Part shown: one piece after another, positions 10,460 to 21,292 of the stretch | Layout: the number at the start of each line of letters is the position of its first letter | Numbering within the stretch: position 1 is the first letter of the stretch | Assembly: GCA_016508695.1 (NCBI GenBank) | Contig: VNKQ01000012.1 | Coordinates: forward strand, 62,001-126,000 | Source: Hyphodiscus hymeniophilus | Taxonomy: Eukaryota > Ascomycota > Leotiomycetes > Helotiales > Hyphodiscaceae | Reading direction: 5' to 3' | DNA: 64,000 bases | Translations under genes and position numbers: made by a program | Notes under the pieces: generated by a model | Seen by the model: only the letters and a program-made list of their open reading frames with translations | The model's database searches: none | Told to the model about the DNA's origin: nothing

Positions 10460-13400
10460 TCATACGGTGTTGACGGCCAATTTGACACGCTCGACTCTGT
10501 CGATCATATCCTCATCGCTCGCATCCACCTGCTCCTCCCTCAATGTGAACGAGTCCTGATTCCAGCTCTCCATCCGTGCCGCTTTGACGCAGTCCAGATG
10601 TGGATTTTGAGGGATTTGTGCGAGCTTTATATCGTCCGGTCTGGTCCTCAGTTTGATAGGGATGAAAGCCTTCGGGTCGTCACTCACATGCCCAGCGCCG
10701 AGCTCGGTGGTTGAGACGCCTTCGATGTCGGGCGGCGTGGGTGAGAGTCTGAGGTCCCTTATGAAGCTCGATAATTCCTCTGATATATCAAGGGTAGCTA
10801 GAGATGGCGGTGCTGGAGCGGTGGTCGACGTAGGCGCAGACACTGCGGAGTACATATCTTCGCCACCTGGGAAAGAGATACTTTGAGCGTGCAGTGTCTC
10901 ACCAATGTCGCGGAGGAGAACATCCATCGGGCAAATGTAAGCGACCTTCTTCTTCGAACTCCAAGCCAGCACATGACCGCATGCGCGACCTTGCTCGTTG
11001 TCGACCACCCAAGCCCCCGAGTCGCCGGGTATGCCAAGCTTGCCTGCAACTTGGTAGCTTGAGCTCGGGGTTTGGCGACCGAATATCTTCACAATCACCA
11101 TTCCTGGCATGATCCGCCCAGACTGAAGACCGGAGGTACGAGCCATGCAGTGGACTTGAAGATCAGAGAGCTCAGATGTTGGCGCAACTGCCACAGGGTA
11201 GACATCTTTTACAGGACAAAATCGTTGTCCATTCTCAATATGATTGTTTTCTGGACATCGGTCCTTTTGAAATTCGAACAAAGCCCAATCAATCTCATGC
11301 ACAACGTCGTTTTCAGTCCGTCGCCGAATGCCAGAAGAAGCGTAGACTTCGCCTAGTTCGAAGGAGTCCAGATGGTCTTCGTCCTTGGTTTCGGGGCTGG
11401 GGTAGAAATCGTCATCAACGTCGTCGATAGCTGGTTGCGTAATCCGGTATTCTTCGCCGCAGCCTTGTGGTATGCCTTTTATATCTCCAGGCTCGAGTTC
11501 TTCGGAGTCACTGTCCTCGTCTTCGTGTTCGGACTCGACATCTGAAGTCTCGCTACCTGCGTCGGAAGAGAAGTCTGATTCGTAATCTGACAGCTCGTAC
11601 ATAAACTCCTCATCACCGCTACTGTACACGGAGGACTCGGAATGGGTGAGGTCGGGCATATCAAGGAAGTGTGCGCTAGAGCGTAAGATTGGTGCTGTGT
11701 TGTCGGCTTCATCTTCGCCATCAGATGGATCGTCGAGCATATGGTGCACTGTCATACCATAAGGCTTATCGTCAACCAATATCAAGCCGCCAAACGAGAC
11801 AGGTGGTAGATGTCGGTCGCCGACGTATGCACCAATTGAGGCACCGTTCGCTGGTCGTTCTTGGTGATCACCGTTAGCTGGCTTCACCTCTCCATCAACG
11901 GCCATGGATCTCTTCACGCCGTTCTTTCGCGAACGAACTACCTTTCCCCGGCATACTTTCAAGCCGTACGTGGACTTGTCATATACTAAAGACTTTTTGA
12001 GAATGCTGCGGACTTTGTTGACACTAGTACAAATCACAAGGATAGTCGGCTTGGTTGTTGTCGACGATTCGCCAATACTCTCCAAGCTGATCTCTACAGA
12101 TTCAGGGTATTTCTTGTAGAAGCCACGAAGGACATGGTTGATGTGTGGCATGAGTCCTGTGTGCCAATAATCAAGATGTTCTTGGTTGATGCGGATAGCG
12201 GGGTAGGTTCGAAGTTTCGGCTTGGAGGGCTTTGGTGCTTGTTGAACCGGAGCTGGATAACTTAGACGAGATACAAGAGGTGTATTATAGTACATACTAG
12301 GTGGTTTGACTGATGGCTTCTCCGACCAGTCCGTCTTCTCATTCATCGAACTAGTGGCTTTGAGATATGATTGCATTAGGGGCTTTTCGGACCAATCAAT
12401 CTTTCTGTCAGAAGACGGAGATGAACTCAGACTGGGAATAATCGGTGGTTTCTGATCGCGAAGAGTTCTTCGCATAGGTGTGGAGGGTAGCGAGGACATG
12501 ATGGGACTGGATGGAATTGGTGGCGAATCATCACTGTCGTTCTCGTCATCGGACGCCTCATCAATTGCACAGCAGGCATCGAGAGCTTTCGAGACTTTCC
12601 AAAACACCTTCTGATGCATGACATCGGACCGCGCCCGCTGTGATAGCTCGTCTTCAGGCGCGTGCCAGCATGATTGAACTGCTTTCATGTACAAGCTTCC
12701 GCATCTCGATGCAAGCTGCTTGAAAATACCAGCGGTATTCTCTGGAATAGTGGGCACGCTCGGGAAGATGTCGCCGATGGTGGTCCAAAGACCAATTTCA
12801 AGGAGAAGGATGGCCAGCGCGTATAGGTCCAATGACTTACTTTCGGAAGTGAGGCGAGTGTAGCGAGTGGTGCGGGGATCAAGAGGGTGCCTGTAAAGCG
12901 AGACCTCCGCTGGCGCGTCGGAAATGTCTGTAGCGTTATCAGAAAATAGATCGAAGGACGTCAGGAAAGACTGTCGCATGGTGACTTGGGTGAGGTCCAT
13001 CCGATTCCTGCTCTGAGTTTGATTTTCTATGAAAAGAACATTTGAAGGAAGGACGTTCCCATGAACAACTCCTTTGGAATGCAAATCGAAAACGGCATTG
13101 GCGACGTTTTGGGCCAGACGATATTTGACCTCGAGACTGGGCTCGTAACTGTGACTGCACAGGAGATCCGATAAGATATAAATGGTGGGCATCCGTGGGA
13201 ATTCAATATCCACGGGTCCAAAATGAGTAGGTAGAGCATATAAAAGACAGAATCGTGAATGTTCGGCTTCTTCAAAGTACCCAATCAAACGGAGTAAACC
13301 AGATAGAAGCCGTTCCGAAGAAATGTAAGCTTGGGAAAGAGCCGCGAATAGTTTCTCAAATCTGGTCATAGATGGCGTGATACCGGTTATGGAATAGATT

Positions 13401-14173
13401 GGATCGTATGGCACATACTCCAACAGGACAGGAACAGTTGGAGGAGATTGGGCCCCCATCTTTCGCGCATCAGGAAGAGATGTCGGTCGGCGCATAAAAA
13501 CGATTTGCCTAGGCGCCTTCGCTGGTGATAACATACCGGGCTGCATGGACTTCAGATCCCGTGGCCAAATAATGGAGGAGGGTTCAATTTGCTGAGGAGT
13601 TTGCATTCGAGTTGATTCGAACTGTCTCTCCTCGAGAACGGGAGATTTGACCTGGACCGCGCTGGAAGATTCTGATGCCTTGAGAACAGACGCCTTCCTA
13701 GCTGACTGTCGAGTCCTCGAGAGGTCGTAGAGGGTGTCAATCGACATGGTTAGATCGCGAACAAGGTCCTCGAATCTCGACTTGTCCCAGGTGATCAAAG
13801 ATACCTTTCGATCTATGGATTTCTCAGACACTGGAATCTTCTCGTCCGAGGGTCTCTTTGACGATTGCCATAGTGGTTCTGCTTCGGCGAGGATCTCTTT
13901 GATAGTCGACATTACACTGCCAACGAGCTCGCTCAAGCCGGCCTTGTTGATGGACTCGTCGATGTCCGGTGACTGGGATGGATCCGACCATTCTAAGCCC
14001 CAAGAAACCAAGCGATCTTTTTGAATTCGGAGTTTTCGATGTAGAAGCATCAACTCAGGATCTTCGGCACTCTGGACCGGCTCTTTGACGAAGTCGTAGG
14101 AGCTCTTGGTGTCGGTATACATTTTGGTGAGCCTCCGCTGGAATGGCAGAGGCAGGCTGAAAAGGGACTCCAT
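10460..14173 (-). CDS. HeLo-like / pseudokinase / trypsin-fold serine protease fusion
   Basis: Single exon, 1237 aa. Residues 1-155 look like a fungal HeLo/HeLo-like domain ([38 protein letters not shown]), the helical membrane-active module of HET-S-type cell death proteins, related to the MLKL four-helix bundle. Residues about 250-535 resemble the degenerate kinase often joined to HeLo: [11 protein letters not shown] at 371 replaces HRDxxxxN, SFD replaces DFG, and [15 protein letters not shown] follows. No glycine loop or VAIK Lys is evident, so it is probably a pseudokinase. A linker holds two DWSEKP repeats (593, 615). Residues about 780-1100 have serine-protease signatures: TVHH (His 810/811), EIDWALF (Asp 962) and [10 protein letters not shown] (Ser 1052), with an acidic insertion (about 814-905) between His and Asp. 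The start at 14173 was preferred over an in-frame ATG at 14308, which would add a low-complexity Leu-rich extension. Role inferred: regulated cell death or immunity. Confidence 0.8.
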   Translation of the reverse strand: MESLFSLPLPFQRRLTKMYTDTKSSYDFVKEPVQSAEDPELMLLHRKLRIQKDRLVSWGLEWSDPSQSPDIDESINKAGLSELVGSVMSTIKEILAEAEPLWQSSKRPSDEKIPVSEKSIDRKVSLITWDKSRFEDLVRDLTMSIDTLYDLSRTRQSARKASVLKASESSSAVQVKSPVLEERQFESTRMQTPQQIEPSSIIWPRDLKSMQPGMLSPAKAPRQIVFMRRPTSLPDARKMGAQSPPTVPVLLEYVPYDPIYSITGITPSMTRFEKLFAALSQAYISSERLLSGLLRLIGYFEEAEHSRFCLLYALPTHFGPVDIEFPRMPTIYILSDLLCSHSYEPSLEVKYRLAQNVANAVFDLHSKGVVHGNVLPSNVLFIENQTQSRNRMDLTQVTMRQSFLTSFDLFSDNATDISDAPAEVSLYRHPLDPRTTRYTRLTSESKSLDLYALAILLLEIGLWTTIGDIFPSVPTIPENTAGIFKQLASRCGSLYMKAVQSCWHAPEDELSQRARSDVMHQKVFWKVSKALDACCAIDEASDDENDSDDSPPIPSSPIMSSLPSTPMRRTLRDQKPPIIPSLSSSPSSDRKIDWSEKPLMQSYLKATSSMNEKTDWSEKPSVKPPSMYYNTPLVSRLSYPAPVQQAPKPSKPKLRTYPAIRINQEHLDYWHTGLMPHINHVLRGFYKKYPESVEISLESIGESSTTTKPTILVICTSVNKVRSILKKSLVYDKSTYGLKVCRGKVVRSRKNGVKRSMAVDGEVKPANGDHQERPANGASIGAYVGDRHLPPVSFGGLILVDDKPYGMTVHHMLDDPSDGEDEADNTAPILRSSAHFLDMPDLTHSESSVYSSGDEEFMYELSDYESDFSSDAGSETSDVESEHEDEDSDSEELEPGDIKGIPQGCGEEYRITQPAIDDVDDDFYPSPETKDEDHLDSFELGEVYASSGIRRRTENDVVHEIDWALFEFQKDRCPENNHIENGQRFCPVKDVYPVAVAPTSELSDLQVHCMARTSGLQSGRIMPGMVIVKIFGRQTPSSSYQVAGKLGIPGDSGAWVVDNEQGRACGHVLAWSSKKKVAYICPMDVLLRDIGETLHAQSISFPGGEDMYSAVSAPTSTTAPAPPSLATLDISEELSSFIRDLRLSPTPPDIEGVSTTELGAGHVSDDPKAFIPIKLRTRPDDIKLAQIPQNPHLDCVKAARMESWNQDSFTLREEQVDASDEDMIDRVERVKLAVNTV

Positions 14174-15671
14174 GGCTGGTGGCGATATTGCAGGATTGAT
14201 TGTGGGATGAAGGGGAAGAAGGAGAAGGAGATGGAGTGAGGAGACGAGGAGATAGGAGAGCTCATACGGATTGAGAGCGACAACCAGAGTTCTTGCAGCT
14301 GGTCCCAATTCTGGATGCCTACGAGAACCGCTTATTTCGAGGTAGCAGTCAAATGAGCTGCTCCATGGAGTGGTTGCCTGTTCTGTGTTCCAGGCTTATG
14401 ATTGGGTCGCTTCTGGGACGCTGGGGCCACACCGTATCAACATTAGCCCAGGAGCGGAGAGTGCATATCACGTGATCCTGCCTTCTACATGCAGGCGTAG
14501 CGTCGATCACCAAAATCCGGGGGAGGGCTGTCTTCATCAGGTCTTGAAGTATATACTTCACAAGACCTTGACTTCCGGCATCAAGGTCCGTCCTGTTCCT
14601 ATCAAGACTACAACCAGCTGTTGCAGCGGAGGCCACACCAAGGCACCAAAATCATATCACAATATCTTACGAGCGGGTGGATATTCCTAATCCTCGAACA
14701 GATATCTACTCAGTCAGATTGAGTTCTATGGAGAAAGACACTTGTCATAGTGGAGAGCACTTATGAACTGAGTGACCAAGGGAGAACATATATTGCAACC
14801 TGAAGAGCCAACTGGTCACCACGGAAAGGTTGCTTGGAACCCAGTAACCAAGTGAGGACATATACGCCAGCTGGAACTTAACCTGACATCATCTTCGAAA
14901 TCGATTTTTGATGTCTAGCAAACAGCGACGTCTGCCAAAAGCCGGCATAGTCCATTTCACAATGTCTAGGGTCCACCCCATCATGACTTGTCACTGTCAC
15001 CATCATTATTTGGAGTTTAGATTGTCCTATAGGGGGGCATCTAAGACCGCGAAGTGTTTCCGCTCGCCTTTGATGCCACTTACTCTTTACAAAACTCTAT
15101 CGACAGAGTCCAGCGTCCTCGAGATCACTTAGCTGATTGTTGACTTCTACTGCCGGCTATTGTTATTGTCATTGTCAAAGTCGTTGTCGTCCTTACCGGC
15201 ACATTTTTCTGATCGATGTGTCTCGGTAGGGCTGCCAATGTCTCGTCTAGCTGTGGGCCTGAAGATCAGAAAGAAAAGAAGCATTCGCGGATGTGCTCTT
15301 CGGTCGAGACGAGGACGTATAAACATCGGAAGGGACATATTTTCTTGGGCTGAGGCGACATCAGAAATGTACGAAGCTGAGCAGGCACCCCGGATCGAGC
15401 CCGAGATTCTAAACGCGTGGTCTGTTCAACAGGGCCAACGACGCCTGCCTGCAGGGACGGGGTATCTTGCTCACACAAAGCCATCTTCGAGTCCAGCACA
15501 TCTAGCAGCGGGTGCCAAAAAGAATAGAATAAAGGCGCCTACTCCTCAAAGAAGACCCGAAACTATCAACGTGCTCGCCGAAATGAGAACGTGCTTGTCG
15601 AAGGATATTTGTAGTTTTGTAAAGTCTGCCGATATATGCGCCATCCCGAAAATCCAGTCCACTGAACACTC
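14174..15671. other. Intergenic region, no clear gene
   Basis: Contains the 5' side of the HeLo/protease gene and the 3' side of the UPF0047 gene. Two diverged copies of a roughly 30-bp unit (ACCAAGGGAGAACATATA near 14782 and ACCAAGTGAGGACATATA near 14847) lie about 65 bp apart. The open plus-strand frame 15160-15714 has unlikely composition and overlaps the next gene, so it is not called. Confidence 0.5.
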
Positions 15672-16220
15672 TCACATCTTCTCACCCTGTATCGTAGCCA
15701 CAACCTTCCGCTGATGCTTACTCGCTCTAAACTCGAGATACCAAATGCCCTGCCAAGTACCCGTTGCTAACTTGCCGTCTTTGATGGGTATCGTAATACT
15801 CGCCCCAATCAAAGCGCTCTTGATATGTGCCTGCCTAGCCGTCAGCAACGCTCCGCAGACCTTCTATTTTAATGAATCCACAGCTCCACCACTATTTGCA
15901 GACCATATTCGCTCAGCCAAACCAGAATGAAATGCATAACTCACAGGCATATCATCGAGTCCCTCCGCCGAATGCCGATAAAGGTCGCCCTTCCGATCCT
16001 CCGGCGCAATTCTATCCAAAGCATCACTCATATCCTCCCTAACATCCTCATCCCAGTTCTCATTCAGACTCAGCGCACAACTCGTATGTTGCACAAACAG
16101 GTTCAAGAGCCCAATCTTGTAGTTCTTGAGTTCTGGGAGCTCCCGCACGATCGTATCGGTTACGAGATATGAGCCTCTCGATTTAGAGGGTAGGGTTATG
16201 GATTTCTGGAACCAGGACAT
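15672..16220 (-). CDS. UPF0047/YjbQ family protein
   Basis: Two exons, 16220-15945 and 15830-15672, join to 144 aa, the normal family length of about 140. The 114-nt intron (GTGAGT...GGCAG) is needed to pass from the EGLDDMP end of exon 1 to AHIKSALIGASITIP in exon 2. Family signatures are VQHTSCALSLNEN, the conserved His and acidic residues around DLYRHSAEGLDD, and GTWQGIWYLEFR near the C-terminus. This small beta protein is conserved from bacteria to fungi. Bacterial YjbQ has been linked to weak thiamine-phosphate synthase activity, but the fungal role is not established. The start MSWFQKSITLPSKSRGSY is the usual family N-terminus. Reading through the intron would give a truncated product. 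Confidence 0.9.
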
Positions 16221-17051
16221 GATATTGGCGGTAGAGGGGGTAAGATAGGAGGAGGGTGCGTGGGTGGGTTGGGGGATGTAGGTTGAGGGCGTTATTATCG
16301 CGAGCAGGATTGTCCAGCTGAGGGCAAATTAGTTGGGGTTTTGTCAATTGAGAAGGGGGTTGGTGTCACATACAGTAGGTGGAAGAGTCCTGGGAAGAGG
16401 GAGACGAGGAGAAGTCCGAGCAGGAGGACGATTGTGGTGAGAGATGTTGCTGTGCTGTTTGTTGATGGCATTAAGTTGTTGTTGGTGGGTTCTTTTGGAG
16501 GTGGGGTTCAACGTCATACTCATACCTAGAAGCCGACAGGGATGCGCATACAATAGGTTCTGTATTCTTCTTTGAATTTAATTTAAACTAAAAACAACTG
16601 AATGACTACTGCACCTTTCCGGTTGTCTGTAATAAATGGAGTTGAGACTGAAATATGCTATTCCGTGTATAGGACATGGTAGAAGAGGCCGCGTAACGCT
16701 CAGCTCGATGCAGACAAACACTTCGAAGAGGACACATTCCTAGCCTTTTGCTGGTGTTCTTATGGTATTGAAGAGGCCATGCTGCTTTTCACAAAGAATA
16801 AATTCTGCAATATTGCAAACTTGTGATAAGTCTATGCTAAGTAGCAAAGCCCTGGCGAAAATACCTCAAGAGAGACATATCGTCGTACCCCTGCTCGAGA
16901 TGTGTTTATTTAATATCTGTGCCAAATCCATGCCTGCCTGGAGAAGCAAGTATCAAAAGAGAGGTTCCAAGCGAATGCAATGTTCCTCGATGCCCGGCTC
17001 GCTGCCTCTTCTTTCGTCTTCACAGTATCTGTCCATCTAGGATGCCGCCAA
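16221..17051. other. Intergenic region, nothing recognised
   Basis: Holds the promoter side of the UPF0047 gene (G-rich on the plus strand at 16220-16510) and the 3' side of the following minus-strand gene. No conserved frame, RNA gene or repeat was seen. Confidence 0.5.
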
Positions 17052-18947
17052 CTACCAACCAGCATCGACATTGTTTCCGCCTCCAGAGCCCCATTCAGAT
17101 TTGTTGTTTGTGTTGCCCAAGTTCCATCCTTTTCCGGAATCATTTCCGGCGCCGCCAGAGTTATTATTGTTGTTGTTCTGAGTGCTTTGAGCAGCTGACA
17201 AGTTCGCCCATGGTGCTGGAGTTACATTTTGTCCCCAACCACCATTGTTGTTAGCCCCGCCGTTAGATTGCTGGTTGGTTTGTGGACTGGAAGACTTGTT
17301 ACCGCCATTGTTGTTCCACTGATTATTTCCCCATGATCCGCCATCATTGTTGTTGTTTGGTTGACTATTATTCCAGCCCGAGTTTCCTCCATTATCGTTA
17401 CCTCCGCCGTTGGGCTGCTGAGGAGTCTGCCAAGCTTGAACTGGAGTGGTTTTGTTTCCGCCGTTGTTGCCGTTCCAGTCGTTATTTCCCCAGCCAGATG
17501 ACGCCCCTGTAACGTTGTTCGACTGATTGTTGCCCCAAGTAGTAGATCCTCCTCCATTATTACTATTCGAGCCCATAGCCCTACCGTTGTTTTGATCATT
17601 GGTATTCCCCCAGCCAGAAGCCGAAGTATCATTGGATTGTTGGTTTGCATTTGAATCTCCCCAGGTTTGAGTGGCATCATTGTTGTTATTGTTGTTGTTA
17701 TCATTATTTTGTGCCACCCAGCTATCATTGTTGGAAGTATCGTTCGAGTTCTGGTTGTTTCCACCCCAGGTGTTATTTTTAGAAGTGTCATTTGAGTTTT
17801 GGTTGTTTCCTCCACCCCACGCATCACCATTGCCACCTGCAGGCTTTGGAGGGCTGCTTTTCGCTGGTGTACCCGTATTCCATCCTCCTGAGGGTTGATT
17901 TGAGATATTATTGTTCCATCCAGAGCCCGAATTGGCATTGTCCTTGTTTGGCCAGGTACCGGGCATATTGGGGGAACTTCTCTGACCCTGCTGGTTGGGA
18001 CTTGGTTGCTTCTGAAATGCAGCCTGGGGAGAGTTGCGAACCTGATGAGAAGACAGCTGATGAAGGTTTGGCGGAGGGTAACCCATCATGGTGGGAGGAG
18101 GACCTCCGAATTGACCAGGGTGAGGAGGGAATGTACCAAGCGGCATTTGGTTCATGGTGGACGGAACGAGAGTAGCATATGGATTGCCATAAACTGGACC
18201 ATGGTAGACTCGGAGAACTCCCGTTTTGCTGTCAAAGAAAGCATTTGGGCGAGGATCGCTGGGGCATTCGACTACGTCTTCTCTGAGTACGATATCAGCG
18301 CGCGAAGGCTGAACGATTCTGCCAACCATCTTTCTTGTGAGGTTGGGAATGGAAGAAGAATTGTTTCGGTATTGGTTGTTTGGGTTGGCCCAAGTCTGGT
18401 TTTGACGTTGCTGGTTGTTGGAAGGCTTTGATGTGTTGTGCGGATGATTCTGATCTCGAGAGCCGTTCGAGTGCGATGCGTTATTATTGTTGTCAACTTT
18501 CTTCTGGCCTTGTTTTTGTTGCTTTTGACTGCCCTTCTCATCTTTCATTTGCTTATTCTCCTTGGATTGCGAACCATTTGTTTTTGGTGAATCTTTCTTG
18601 TCAGCCTTGCCCTTATTTTTGCAACAAGCACACTCTGAATCTTCTGCACTGCTTCCGTCTGATTGTTTACCTTTGTTGGAAACTTTCTTCAATGCTGACT
18701 TCCTCTTTCCGTCTGATCTCAGGCTCTCTGTTGTGTCTGAGTCGGCTTTCGTCTCGTCTTTGAATCTCACTTTCTTTAAAGTAAATGAGCTATCATCGGA
18801 TGAACTGTCGGCTCCATATTCCGACTCGCTTGTCTCGACATGAACAATCACCTTGCGGTTTCGATAAGGTGATCGAGATCGGCGGCGTGGAGGTTTTGGG
18901 AGGGGTTTGCCTACAACATACTGCATTGCCTTATCTGAGATGCCCAT
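17052..18947 (-). CDS. Gly/Asn/Trp-repeat (GW/WG) low-complexity protein
   Basis: Single exon, 631 aa. The N-terminus is basic with SR/RS character (KPPRRRSRSPYRNRK), then Ser/Asp-rich and Lys-rich stretches, including a Cys cluster (ECACCKNKG). A globular-looking patch follows around residues 210-290 (RADIVLREDVVECPSD; FFDSKTGVLRVYHGPVYGNP). From residue about 330 to the end it is Asn/Gly/Gln rich, with 20 Trp in about 302 residues, 14 of them next to Gly (GWG, TWG, SWG, ending in GW). The unit GGNNQNSNDTS is duplicated. No enzyme motif is seen. GW/WG repeats in disordered context are known Argonaute hooks in GW182-type proteins, and the Asn/Gln richness is prion-like. Both are only possible readings. 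Likely a disordered RNA- or condensate-associated protein, function unknown. Confidence 0.8.
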   Translation of the reverse strand: MGISDKAMQYVVGKPLPKPPRRRSRSPYRNRKVIVHVETSESEYGADSSSDDSSFTLKKVRFKDETKADSDTTESLRSDGKRKSALKKVSNKGKQSDGSSAEDSECACCKNKGKADKKDSPKTNGSQSKENKQMKDEKGSQKQQKQGQKKVDNNNNASHSNGSRDQNHPHNTSKPSNNQQRQNQTWANPNNQYRNNSSSIPNLTRKMVGRIVQPSRADIVLREDVVECPSDPRPNAFFDSKTGVLRVYHGPVYGNPYATLVPSTMNQMPLGTFPPHPGQFGGPPPTMMGYPPPNLHQLSSHQVRNSPQAAFQKQPSPNQQGQRSSPNMPGTWPNKDNANSGSGWNNNISNQPSGGWNTGTPAKSSPPKPAGGNGDAWGGGNNQNSNDTSKNNTWGGNNQNSNDTSNNDSWVAQNNDNNNNNNNDATQTWGDSNANQQSNDTSASGWGNTNDQNNGRAMGSNSNNGGGSTTWGNNQSNNVTGASSGWGNNDWNGNNGGNKTTPVQAWQTPQQPNGGGNDNGGNSGWNNSQPNNNNDGGSWGNNQWNNNGGNKSSSPQTNQQSNGGANNNGGWGQNVTPAPWANLSAAQSTQNNNNNNSGGAGNDSGKGWNLGNTNNKSEWGSGGGNNVDAGW

Positions 18948-20011
18948 GATGACAGATTGAGGTAGACGGTTGAATGATGTTGAATTTATTGAAATTAAAA
19001 ATGAAGGCGGAACAGCCCGTATCTATGCTGCGGAGTGGCTGTATACATGCTTGGTTGTGATGCCCGGGGCTTGAAGACAGTGTGCACAGACGGTAAGAGG
19101 TGAACGAAGCTAGGCGAAGGTCACCTGCTGCACTCAGTATGTTGGAATTACAATACGTACAATGTAGCCTTTGATATAGTGACCGTTAGGACAGAGGCGA
19201 ATGCCGAGATGGTTAGGCGGGGATGACTCTTGACGAGGGCTTCATGCAGATGAAAAGCCAGGAGAGCCGATTTCAATTGCTCTTTGAACACAGCAGCGGA
19301 ACATTAGAGCATGACGGGCATATAAGAACACGTGTGTGAGGTTGTCGAGTGGTCGGGCTGCTGTGTTGTTGGTTGTTGGTGTGATGGCCTGAATAATGCA
19401 GAGCTGTAGACGAAGCTAAGCTAGCCGACTTTCAATAACTGAGCTCAGATATCTACCAAAACACGACATTTACTCGTCTTTAAGCAGTAGCTTGGACATG
19501 AATGTTTGGTTGTAGGCTAACGTTCGAGATCATATGTTGTCAGAGACATTAGGATGTGCAGCCTTAGATGCCAGCATAGTCCATATAAGTTGATATCTGG
19601 ACAACTAGCAGCAGAAAGTGACTCGCGCGGCCATGTTACGACTCCTGTGTCTGCTTGGGTGGCCTTTGATATATTGATAGAGCCCGCGTGTCTCGAATAT
19701 ACAAACTCGCCGACCCTTGCTTGAATCTGAGCGACTTCGACTTCCAAATTTTATCCAGAAATAATACATGTCAAATAACCGATCAGAGTTTGTTTTTAAT
19801 GAAGGTTTCGGTCTCGACTCCCGTACCATACTGCGACGAGAGCGCCCTCGCAGATTATCCAGCCCCGATTCATATGTGATGTACATATTCGTGTACAAGT
19901 ACATTAAAAGCGGCGTAGCGCTCGTGAGTTTGTATTGCTCTTACACGAAAACGCGCTGGCGAGACCATGAGAGCATTGTGTAAGGATAATCAAAAGAAAA
20001 GGCCATCTACC
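18948..20011. other. Intergenic region, nothing recognised
   Basis: Promoter side of the GW/WG-repeat gene, then the 3' side of the dephospho-CoA kinase gene. Short open frames near 19517-19904 have no coding character. No repeat or RNA gene was seen. Confidence 0.5.
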
Positions 20012-20821
20012 TCAAAGTTTAGCCTTAGCCTGCAACTCCTGCTCCTGCCACCTCCTATTCACTGCCAAAGCTCTGTAATAACTCCACACACTCGCCAGTC
20101 CTGCAAACGGCGGACACAGCAATAGTAGCCATGCCCACCACTTCGGACTACTCCTCCTAACCTCAGCCATGACTCTGTCGAGTTCCCTTCTGAGGTCATC
20201 TTTGTCCCCATCATTCAGCACCACAACGCCGAGTCCCTTTCCCCTAGCTTCACACCTTTTAGCCTTCTCCCTCACATCACCTTGACTTTTGACTCTATTC
20301 TCCGCATCTTCAGCTGAGAGATGTGGATCTCGTTCTCTCAGTCTCTTCATCTGGATGACAGGGTCGCTGACAGCAACCACCATGACCGTCCCACATATAG
20401 CATCAAGCTTACTCTCAAAAAGCAGTGGCACATCCAGTACTACCGCCCAGCAGCCCTTCAAATAGCAATATACCAGCTGTTTGTACATCTCTAACCGCAC
20501 AGCGGGGTGCGTGATCCCATTCAGGACCCCGCGATCTCGTTTCCTCTCCTCGCCATCGCCAAATACACGTCTTCCCAGCGCGGGACGGTTCAAGGGCGGG
20601 CCTTTGCTCTTATCATAGGGGACATCGGTGAGGAGCAGGTCGGGAGTGGTAGAGGAGAAATGAGCGACGATTTTGTTGTAACCGCTTGTGCCTGGCTCGA
20701 CGACTTTGCGCGCCAGGAGATCGGCGTCGATTATGGGAAGAGAGTAGGGTGGCTGTGAAAGGATTGCGGAGACAGTGGATTTGCCAGTCGCGATCGACCC
20801 CGTAAGACCAAGAAGAAGCAT
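20012..20821 (-). CDS. CAB5: Dephospho-CoA kinase
   Basis: Phosphorylates the 3'-OH of the dephospho-CoA ribose with ATP, the last step of coenzyme A synthesis. Single exon, 269 aa. The P-loop GSIATGKST is at residues 8-16. Family motifs follow: IIDADLLARKVVEPG, the ITHPAVRLEM block, VVLDVPLLFES, and the lid/Arg region around MKRLRERDPHLSAEDAENRV. After the catalytic domain, a hydrophobic stretch (WWAWLLLLCPPFAGLASVW, about residues 227-245) followed by a basic tail suggests a C-terminal membrane anchor. Yeast Cab5 (241 aa) is slightly shorter. The start ATG at 20821 immediately precedes the conserved LLGLTGSIATGKS. Confidence 0.95.
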   Translation of the reverse strand: MLLLGLTGSIATGKSTVSAILSQPPYSLPIIDADLLARKVVEPGTSGYNKIVAHFSSTTPDLLLTDVPYDKSKGPPLNRPALGRRVFGDGEERKRDRGVLNGITHPAVRLEMYKQLVYCYLKGCWAVVLDVPLLFESKLDAICGTVMVVAVSDPVIQMKRLRERDPHLSAEDAENRVKSQGDVREKAKRCEARGKGLGVVVLNDGDKDDLRRELDRVMAEVRRSSPKWWAWLLLLCPPFAGLASVWSYYRALAVNRRWQEQELQAKAKL

Positions 20822-21292
20822 TTTATTGAGTTGGAGTTTGTTTGAGAAGAACGGAAGATGGACGGAGGGACGTTTCGGCGGGGTGAGATATGCCGAGCTT
20901 TGTCGGCTATTAGTCGAGTACAGTACTCCACTAATTTGGACCCTCAGCGCAGATTTAGTAATGTAATTAACGCCTCTTATTAGCGTAGGTGTTTAGTAGG
21001 GGTCTGTTAGATACTTCGTATAGCTAGAGTAATGTTCGTTCCTGCGTTCGAGAGACGCACCTCGTAAAGAAGCAATCCTTCGGTACTTTGAATTCAATCA
21101 GTTCGAAATTTGTGATTCCATGGCTGCTGAAAGTGTGGCTGCGAAGTGTGTGGCTGCGAAGTGTGTGGCTGAGCGCGACTCATAGAGTCCTCAAGTACTC
21201 GAGTATTGTGGGGAAATCTACGTTTCCATATCTTCGATATTTCTCTCAAGTAAAGCAAAAGTGGCTCTTTCCGCAAACAACAGAATCAGTTA
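20822..21292. other. Intergenic region with a 15-bp tandem repeat
   Basis: Upstream of CAB5. A block of roughly three copies of a 15-bp unit (GTGTGTGGCTGCGAA) lies at about 21133-21172. The part at 20930-21010 is AT-rich. No gene was seen. Confidence 0.5.

Noticed and set aside
15160..15714. 184-codon plus-strand frame
   Set aside because: No recognisable domain, unusual composition, and it overlaps the C-terminal exon of the well-supported UPF0047 gene.
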